Shown here: positions 57,575 through 64,000 of the stretch, one piece after another
Position numbering within the stretch: position 1 is the stretch's first letter
How the letters are laid out: every line of letters starts with the position of its first letter
NCBI GenBank assembly: GCA_023404345.1
Contig: JAEYCB010000048.1
Location: 1 to 64,000 of the forward strand
DNA from: Bacillota bacterium
GTDB taxonomy: Bacteria; Bacillota; Clostridia; Christensenellales; Aristaeellaceae
Length of the DNA: 64,000 nucleotides
Reading direction: 5' to 3'
The notes under the pieces: model-generated
Databases searched by the model: none
Seen by the model: only the letters and a program-made list of their open reading frames with translations
What the model was told of the DNA's origin: nothing
Made by a program: the position numbers and the translations under genes

Positions 57575-57940
57575 TCACTTGCGGCACAGGCAGAAGGGAT
57601 GACCTGCCGGGTCCAGCAGCGTCACAAAATCATCTCCGCCAAATTGAGCCGCCGCCTTGACCGCGCCCAGTTCCTGCGCCCTGCGCGCCATTGCTGCCAC
57701 GTCTTCGACCTGAAAATCAAAATGCATCTGCTTTTGCTGTCTGCCCGGTTCCTCCGGCCACACGGGTGGAACGTATCCCTCAATTTCCTCAAACAGGAAC
57801 ACTACGCCCGTCGCGCTTCGCACGGCGGGCCTTGCAAACAGCTCGCAACGCTCCCAGCCCAGCAGATCGGCGTAAAAGGCCTGGAGCTTTTTTTCATCGC
57901 CGCAGTCAACCATGACATTGCCGAGTATCACCGGCTCCAT
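57575..57940 (-). CDS. VOC/glyoxalase-like protein
   Basis: A 121-residue protein of the vicinal oxygen chelate fold. DCGDEKKLQAFYADLLGWER is the usual start, HFDFQVEDVAAMARRAQELG the second half, and DFVTLLDPAGHPFCLCRK the end with the metal-binding Glu/His pattern reduced. Start 57940 follows AAGGGG. It runs after udk on the same strand. Substrate unknown. Confidence 0.85.
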   Translation of the reverse strand: MEPVILGNVMVDCGDEKKLQAFYADLLGWERCELFARPAVRSATGVVFLFEEIEGYVPPVWPEEPGRQQKQMHFDFQVEDVAAMARRAQELGAVKAAAQFGGDDFVTLLDPAGHPFCLCRK

Positions 57941-57953
57941 AAGGCATTTCCCC

Positions 57954-58577
57954 TTATTCCTCAATACCGCGAAGCCTGAGTTCATCACGCACATATCCGG
58001 CCAGGATGTCCACAATGCGCGCATTGCGTCCCCCGTGTGCCACGATCACGTCCGCCAACTCGATATAGTTGCGGATATGCTTGTCGTACATGGGCTTAAC
58101 GGTGCTCAAATACTGCACGGAGATGTTTTCGATGCTGCGGCCACGCTCATTGATATCGCGGGTGATGCGGCGCAGCAGGCAGATATCCGGCTCCACGCTC
58201 ATGTAGAGCTTGAGAAACATCAACTCGCACAGGCGCTCGTCATAGAACACATGAATGCCCTCTATCATGAGTACATCTGGCGGATAGATCAGCTCGTCCG
58301 TGTCGGCACGGCGGTGAAGCGCATAGTCGTAGCGCTTGCGGGTGATGGGTTTCCCGTCCAGAAGGAGCTTGATGTCCTCCAGGAACAGATCATGATCGAA
58401 AATTTCCGGCTCGTCGTAGTTGAGCAGGGACCGCTCCTCAAAGGTAAGGCTGGGGTGGTCCCGATAGTAGCAATCATGGTTGATAACGAGGGACCCTTTG
58501 CCAATGGCCCGGCAAAGCTCCTCCGCCAGCGTGCTTTTACCGCTTCCGCTGGCCCCGCAGATTCCGATGACGATCAT
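57954..58577 (-). CDS. udk: Uridine kinase
   Basis: A 207-residue nucleoside kinase of the P-loop type that makes UMP/CMP. GICGASGSGKSTLAEEL (Walker A, 8-16), INHDCYYRDHPSLTFEERSL with the nucleoside-binding Asp/Tyr, then NYDEPEIFDHDLFLEDIKLL and VLMIEGIHVFYDERLCELM, LLRRITRDINERGRS. Upstream methionines have no ribosome site. It is 13 bases before the VOC gene. Confidence 0.93.
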   Translation of the reverse strand: MIVIGICGASGSGKSTLAEELCRAIGKGSLVINHDCYYRDHPSLTFEERSLLNYDEPEIFDHDLFLEDIKLLLDGKPITRKRYDYALHRRADTDELIYPPDVLMIEGIHVFYDERLCELMFLKLYMSVEPDICLLRRITRDINERGRSIENISVQYLSTVKPMYDKHIRNYIELADVIVAHGGRNARIVDILAGYVRDELRLRGIEE

Positions 58578-58727
58578 CGCCCGCACCGCGCCCTTCTCTG
58601 CTTTTTTCCCTACGATAGCAGACCCTGCAGGACCTGTCAAGACAAAATATGGCATATTGCATCACCCGTACATTCATTAGATACATTGATAAGCAATCTG
58701 TATTTATTGTTTTTCAATGTTTTTTTA

Positions 58728-58756
58728 TTGACATTCATGTTCTTCTGGCGTATACT
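58728..58756 (+). promoter_or_regulatory. Promoter of the chromosomal DUF2975 unit
   Basis: TTGACA (58728-58733), 17 bases, TATACT (58751-58756), 28 bases before the start codon. Confidence 0.8.
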
Positions 58757-58783
58757 TGACCTGTGCGAAAGGAGGTTTTTTTG

Positions 58784-59233
58784 ATGAATCATCGAAAAAT
58801 ATCAGCCCTGCTGCTTGCCGCGGGCGCTATCGCCATTGCGGGGGTTCTCTGGATTTTTGGATGGGCAGTGCCCACTGCTGCTGACCGTTGTCAAAGGCTG
58901 TTCTCGGGAGTAGCGTGGCTGTACTGGCCGGCGCTTGTTTATGTGTGGGTGGTCGGGGTACTGATGCTGTGCGCCATCGTCCAGTATATGCGCATCTGCC
59001 TGCGCATCGGTCGGGACCGCTCTTTCTGTAAGGCCAATATCGCCGGCCTTCGGAGCATCGCCCGGTTGCTGTTTGCCGCCTCGGCGATGTGCCTAGCGGC
59101 ACTGGCTGCGGTGTTTCTGCCCAACATGGCGCCGGGGCCGTGGTGCGCGTTCGTCATTCTGCCGGCCATGGCGCTCTCCTGGCTCCTCGCCCGCGCGACG
59201 CAGCTCCAGGAGGACAGCGAGCTGACGATATAA
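58784..59233 (+). CDS. DUF2975-like membrane protein
   Basis: A 149-residue protein with four helices (about 8-27, 44-66, 88-110 and 118-137). RIGRDRSFCKANIAGLRSIA between helices 2 and 3 matches the conserved cytoplasmic loop of DUF2975. AAAGGAGG precedes the ATG at 58784. It is followed by the small XRE gene, as in the mobile element at 5,456. Function is unknown. Confidence 0.7.
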   Translation: MNHRKISALLLAAGAIAIAGVLWIFGWAVPTAADRCQRLFSGVAWLYWPALVYVWVVGVLMLCAIVQYMRICLRIGRDRSFCKANIAGLRSIARLLFAASAMCLAALAAVFLPNMAPGPWCAFVILPAMALSWLLARATQLQEDSELTI

Positions 59234-59245
59234 GGAGGATGCTGC

Positions 59246-59452
59246 ATGGCAATACGGGTGGATCTTGACGTCATGCTGGCCCGCCGGAAAATGAGCATGA
59301 CGGAGTTGAGCGAGCGGGTGGGCATCACCATGGCAAACCTTTCGATCCTGAAAAACGGAAAAGCCAAGGCCGTGCGCTTCAGCACGCTCAATGAGATATG
59401 CAAGGCGCTGAACTGCCAGCCCGGCGACATCCTCGCATACGAGGAGGACTGA
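59246..59452 (+). CDS. YozG-like small XRE regulator
   Basis: A 68-residue single HTH protein. MTELSERVGITMANLSILKN holds the HTH, and AVRFSTLNEICKALNCQPGD the conserved tail. TAAGGAGG lies upstream. It is a paralogue of the mobile-element protein at 6,033. It ends 2 bases before the DUF4173 gene, so the three are one unit. Confidence 0.88.
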   Translation: MAIRVDLDVMLARRKMSMTELSERVGITMANLSILKNGKAKAVRFSTLNEICKALNCQPGDILAYEED

Positions 59453-59454
59453 AA

Positions 59455-60891
59455 ATGGAGAACCAAAATAAGGCTATCTTTTCAAGGGAGGCCGCATGGC
59501 TACTCGCGTTGGCCATGCTCGCATCGGCCACCTATCATTTTGCGCATCCGTTTTTCCTGTCGCGCGATTACCTTCATCTGCCCGGCGTCGGGTTGGCGGT
59601 CACGCAATGGATGCTGCTGGGCGGCTGCCTGCTGTGCGCCGTCCGTAAAAAACGGCTGCAAATCACCCGCGGCGGCGTACTGCTGGCCGTGCTTTCGGCG
59701 CTGCTGGCGCTATGCTACGCCCTCTACGCCAACGATATGCTGCGCCTGATGAACCTGCCGGTGCTGTGCGCGCTGACGGTGCAGGCACTGTTTTCCCTAT
59801 GTGGACACGTCACGCGCCCATCCCTGTCCGCCACCGGGCTGTGGGAGGGGCTGTGCCGATTCTTCCCCGCGCTGGGCCGTTTTTTCTCCCTTCCCCTGCG
59901 CGCCGTGCGCCAGCGTGCAGCGGTGCGCGACGGACGGCGCTCCGGGCTATGGCTGGGGATTGTCATTTCTGTTCCGGTGCTGGCGGTAGTCATAGGGCTG
60001 CTTGCCAGTGCGGACCCGGTATTTCGCGCTTTTATGAACGCCCTTTTTGATCGCCTGGGCCATTTTGATCTGATGCTGTTGCGCAAGCTGATCCTCTTTC
60101 CACTGTGCGGGCTGCTGCTTTTTTCGCTGCTGTATTCGTGCCTGTCACAGGGCGCCGCGGTGCCTTCGCCCAATCTCTCCGCAATCCGCGCGCCGGTGTT
60201 TGCCGTGTCGCTGACCGCCCTGACGGTGGTCTACACCGTGTTTTCCTACATTCAGGTCCGCTACCTGTTCGGAGGTGCTGAAACCGCGCTGCTTCAGGGC
60301 GGGTATGCCCAGTACGCGCGGAGCGGTTTTTTTCAGCTCGTGGCGGCCGCCTGTATCACGCTGGCGCTGGTGGCGCCGCCCACCGTGCTCTATCCTGCGC
60401 ATCGCGGTATGCGCGTTCTTTGCGGCGCGGTGTCCCTGCTGACGGTCGTAATCACCGCATCCGCCTTCTTCCGCATGCGGCTGTACATCCTCGCCCACGG
60501 CATGACGCTGCTGCGCCTGTTGACGCTGTGGGCGATGCTGATGATCCTCTTGGCGCTGATCTGCCTGCTTGTCAAATGCATCCGCCCAGGCCTGCGCCTC
60601 TGCCCACTGCTATGCACGGCTGTGTTGTGCTCCTGGGTGGCCCTCAACCTGAGCTGCATGCCCCTGCAGGTGGCACGGTACAACATACGCGCCTATCAAA
60701 CCGGTCAGCTTGCCACGCTGGATACCGATCACCTCTGCACCCTCTCGCCAGACGTCTGGCCGGCCCTTGAATCGCTTGGAGGCATGCCGGACGGCAGCGC
60801 GACCGTAGACGAGATCTGCCGGAGATGGGAGGCCCTCTCCCCTGTCTGGTATGACTGGGCGCTGTCTTGGAAGGGTGTGCCGCGGCGGTGA
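59455..60891 (+). CDS. DUF4173 polytopic membrane protein
   Basis: A 478-residue protein with about twelve helices and a short outside C-terminal part. SGLWLGIVISVPVLAVVIGL, LASADPVFRAFMN and the long YTVFSYIQVRYLFGGAETAL segment match DUF4173 (DUF4153-like) proteins. The end (VWPALESLGGMPDGSATVDE and YDWALSWKGVPRR) resembles the family's soluble C-terminus. The XRE gene just before it shares the transcript. No function is established. Confidence 0.75.
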   Translation: MENQNKAIFSREAAWLLALAMLASATYHFAHPFFLSRDYLHLPGVGLAVTQWMLLGGCLLCAVRKKRLQITRGGVLLAVLSALLALCYALYANDMLRLMNLPVLCALTVQALFSLCGHVTRPSLSATGLWEGLCRFFPALGRFFSLPLRAVRQRAAVRDGRRSGLWLGIVISVPVLAVVIGLLASADPVFRAFMNALFDRLGHFDLMLLRKLILFPLCGLLLFSLLYSCLSQGAAVPSPNLSAIRAPVFAVSLTALTVVYTVFSYIQVRYLFGGAETALLQGGYAQYARSGFFQLVAAACITLALVAPPTVLYPAHRGMRVLCGAVSLLTVVITASAFFRMRLYILAHGMTLLRLLTLWAMLMILLALICLLVKCIRPGLRLCPLLCTAVLCSWVALNLSCMPLQVARYNIRAYQTGQLATLDTDHLCTLSPDVWPALESLGGMPDGSATVDEICRRWEALSPVWYDWALSWKGVPRR

Positions 60892-60965
60892 TCTCCGCTT
60901 GCATTTTCCCTGCGAATCCGGTATGATAGAGAATGTTGGATTCCGCTTATTTTGGAGGGGTTTTT

Positions 60966-62774
<1,809 letters not shown>

Positions 62775-62822
62775 CCCGGACGCGGCATAAAAAACAATTC
62801 TGTAGAAAGGATGTGGACCATA

Positions 62823-63332
62823 ATGGATCAAAAGGTTTCCCAGCTGCTGAACGAGCAGATCAACAAGGAATTTTACTCGGCGTATCTCTATCTGGACATG
62901 GCCAACTTTTACGCTGCCCGCGGACTGGATGGCTTTGCCAACTGGTTTGAAGTGCAGGCCCGCGAGGAGCAGGACCATGCCATGCTGTTCTATCGTTACT
63001 TGCATAACAACAGCGAAGCCGTCACCCTTGAGGCCATTGCCAGGCCTGACAAAGCCTTTGAGACGCTGGCAGATCCCTTGGATGCAGCGCTGGAGCATGA
63101 AAAATACGTTACCTCACTGATTAACGCGATCTATGCCGCCGCACAGGAGGCACGGGATTTCAGAACCACGCAGTTCCTGGACTGGTTTATCAAGGAGCAG
63201 GGCGAGGAAGAGAAAAATGCTTCCGATCTGATCACCAAAATGGCGCTGTTCGGGTCCGATGCGAAGGGGCTTTACATGCTCAACAGCGAATTGGCCGCGC
63301 GCGTTTACGCCGCACCCTCCCTGGTGCTGTGA
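62823..63332 (+). CDS. ftnA: Ferritin (non-heme)
   Basis: A 169-residue iron-storage protein. LLNEQINKEFYSAYLYLDMA and WFEVQAREEQDHAMLFYRYL carry the ferroxidase ligands (E17-like, E49, H52), with KEQGEEEKNASDLITKMALF as the third ligand helix. AAAGGATG precedes ATG 62823. It is separated from lepA by 48 bases. Confidence 0.95.
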   Translation: MDQKVSQLLNEQINKEFYSAYLYLDMANFYAARGLDGFANWFEVQAREEQDHAMLFYRYLHNNSEAVTLEAIARPDKAFETLADPLDAALEHEKYVTSLINAIYAAAQEARDFRTTQFLDWFIKEQGEEEKNASDLITKMALFGSDAKGLYMLNSELAARVYAAPSLVL

Positions 63333-63384
63333 ACATGGCAGCGGTCCGGAAAAAATTCTTGACAAATTCCGCGGCCTTTCTACT

Positions 63385-63413
63385 TGCCAAAGCATGCAAA
63401 CCGTGGTATAATA
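63385..63413 (+). promoter_or_regulatory. Promoter of rpmB
   Basis: TTGCCA (63385-63390), 17 bases, TATAAT (63408-63413), about 45 bases before the start of rpmB. Confidence 0.8.
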
Positions 63414-63456
63414 GACAGGCTGTTATGAATGCAAACTCCCGTTAGGAGGTGTAGTT

Positions 63457-63672
63457 ATGGGCAAGTTTTGTGAGGTTTGTGCGAAGGGATCTATGAGCGG
63501 CCACAACGTGAGCCACTCCAACCGTAAGACCAACCGCATTTGGGCGCCGAATGTGCAGCGCGTCCGCGTCGTGGTCGATGGTCAGGCCAAGCGTCTGAAC
63601 GTGTGCACCCGTTGCCTGCGCAGCGGCAACGTGCAGCGTGCGCTGCCCTCCAAGTCCAACGTGGAAGCCTAA
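63457..63672 (+). CDS. rpmB: 50S ribosomal protein L28, zinc-binding form
   Basis: A 71-residue large-subunit protein. CEVCAKGSMSGHNVSHSNRK opens it, and CTRCLRSGNVQ closes it: two CxxC pairs (C5, C8, C50, C53) of the zinc-binding (C+) form. AGGAGG precedes the ATG. It is monocistronic with its own terminator. Confidence 0.98.
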   Translation: MGKFCEVCAKGSMSGHNVSHSNRKTNRIWAPNVQRVRVVVDGQAKRLNVCTRCLRSGNVQRALPSKSNVEA

Positions 63673-63693
63673 TGGGATAACCGATTGGACGTT

Positions 63694-63728
63694 AAATGCC
63701 CCGTGCCGGTTGCACGGGGCATTTTCAT
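63694..63728 (+). terminator. Terminator of rpmB
   Basis: ATGCCCCGTGC (63696-63706) pairs with GCACGGGGCAT (63712-63722), followed by TTTT. Confidence 0.95.
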
Positions 63729-63732
63729 ATTA

Positions 63733-63777
63733 CGAAAGCAGCTGGCCCGCCTGCGCGTGGCGGGCCAGCCGCTTTCG
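63733..63777. other. Long hairpin between rpmB and the next gene
   Basis: CGAAAGC-AGCTGGCCCGCC pairs with GGCGGGCCAGC-CGCTTTCG. It is the end region of the minus-strand gene that follows. No T-run is seen on either side, so its role as terminator is unsure. Confidence 0.5.
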
Positions 63778-63783
63778 TTGGCT

Positions 63784-64000
63784 TTACGGCGTGGTATCCT
63801 CCACCCGAATGCGGAAGCTGACCCAGCCTTTCACCCCTCCGCTGTAAAGGGCCGCGTCGTCACCCTCCACATAGGTGGATACCTCGTAGGGCACGCACAG
63901 TCTCAGCTCGCCTCCGTTCTGTGCCAACAGCGCTTCCCGCGCGGCACGGACCTGCGTCACGAGGCGCTCCTTCTGCGCTTCCTCCATGCCCTCATGGGCC
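63784..64000 (-). CDS. Unknown protein, C-terminal part (runs off window)
   Basis: The frame is open to the window edge; the ATG at 63987 may be internal. Visible residues include LVTQVRAAREALLAQNGGEL, RLCVPYEVSTYVEGDDAALY and GWVSFRIRVEDTTP: an amphipathic helix followed by beta strands. No family was recognised with certainty; 72 residues at most can be seen. Confidence 0.5.
   Translation of the reverse strand, partial: AHEGMEEAQKERLVTQVRAAREALLAQNGGELRLCVPYEVSTYVEGDDAALYSGGVKGWVSFRIRVEDTTP

Overview
The window joins two kinds of DNA. Bases 1 to about 12,110 are visibly AT-richer and hold a decayed, integrated mobilizable or conjugative element. The rest, about 12,150 to 64,000, is GC-rich chromosome of a spore-forming anaerobic member of the Bacillota. 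Evidence for that host is spoIIID next to mbl, a SigF/SigB-type sigma factor beside an RsbW-like protein, the divIVA-ylmH-yggT-sepF cluster, ireB-ruvX-yrzB, an ECF transporter module, pyruvate phosphate dikinase and a superoxide reductase. A GC-rich gut clostridium, possibly of the Christensenellales type, would fit, but the species cannot be read from the sequence.

Element, 1-12,110. The left edge shows the start of an IS5-type transposase on the minus strand, then a parM-like gene that has lost its 5' end, a parR-like gene, palindromic repeats that could be its centromere, a DUF3847 gene, an oriT-like structured region and a MobA/MobL relaxase. The relaxase is split by a 52-bp tandem duplication that shifts the frame. 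Next come four small cargo units, each led by or containing its own regulator: MarR + flavodoxin + membrane protein; DUF2975 + small XRE protein; TetR + flavin reductase + cysteine-rich KTR protein; LytTR + DUF3021 + a broken CPBP-like gene. The MarR and TetR units have near-consensus promoters with palindromic operators. On the minus strand follow two secreted proteins, one made almost wholly of five 49-residue repeats, then decayed accessory ORFs and a fragment of a tyrosine recombinase that marks the right end.

Chromosome, 12,150-35,000. Mostly minus strand: gap; an EamA transporter; (plus strand) rlmA; the division cluster divIVA-ylmH-yggT-sepF-yggS with an HlyD-like protein; the sigma/anti-sigma pair; a TSUP transporter; a DUF6020 membrane protein; aspartate kinase; GNAT; yrzB-ruvX-ireB; an AI-2E-type transporter; PRC-barrel and YtxH-like proteins; an SH3b-repeat secreted protein (plus strand); DUF523, pyruvate kinase, DNA alkyltransferase, a divergent Lgt homologue and a phosphodiester glycosidase.

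Chromosome, 35,000-50,500. Plus-strand operon riboflavin kinase-ecfA1-ecfA2-ecfT-truA, then degV. The mntP/mntR pair is divergent around a palindromic operator. A DUF308-papain-like fusion follows, then recX, a serine hydrolase and a canonical lgt. ppdK has a strong promoter and an upstream palindrome. A GNAT-chloramphenicol-acetyltransferase fusion lies downstream.

Chromosome, 50,600-64,000. A Crp/Fnr regulator precedes a five-gene set (oleate hydratase, DUF308, TspO, DUF308, superoxide reductase). Then come spoIIID-mbl, a VOC protein, uridine kinase, a chromosomal DUF2975-XRE-DUF4173 unit that mirrors one in the mobile element, lepA, ferritin and rpmB. A roughly 130-140-bp intergenic repeat occurs three times (15.3, 55.7 and 57.4 kb). 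Two copies sit between direct duplicates of a palindrome. No rRNA, tRNA or CRISPR array was recognised.
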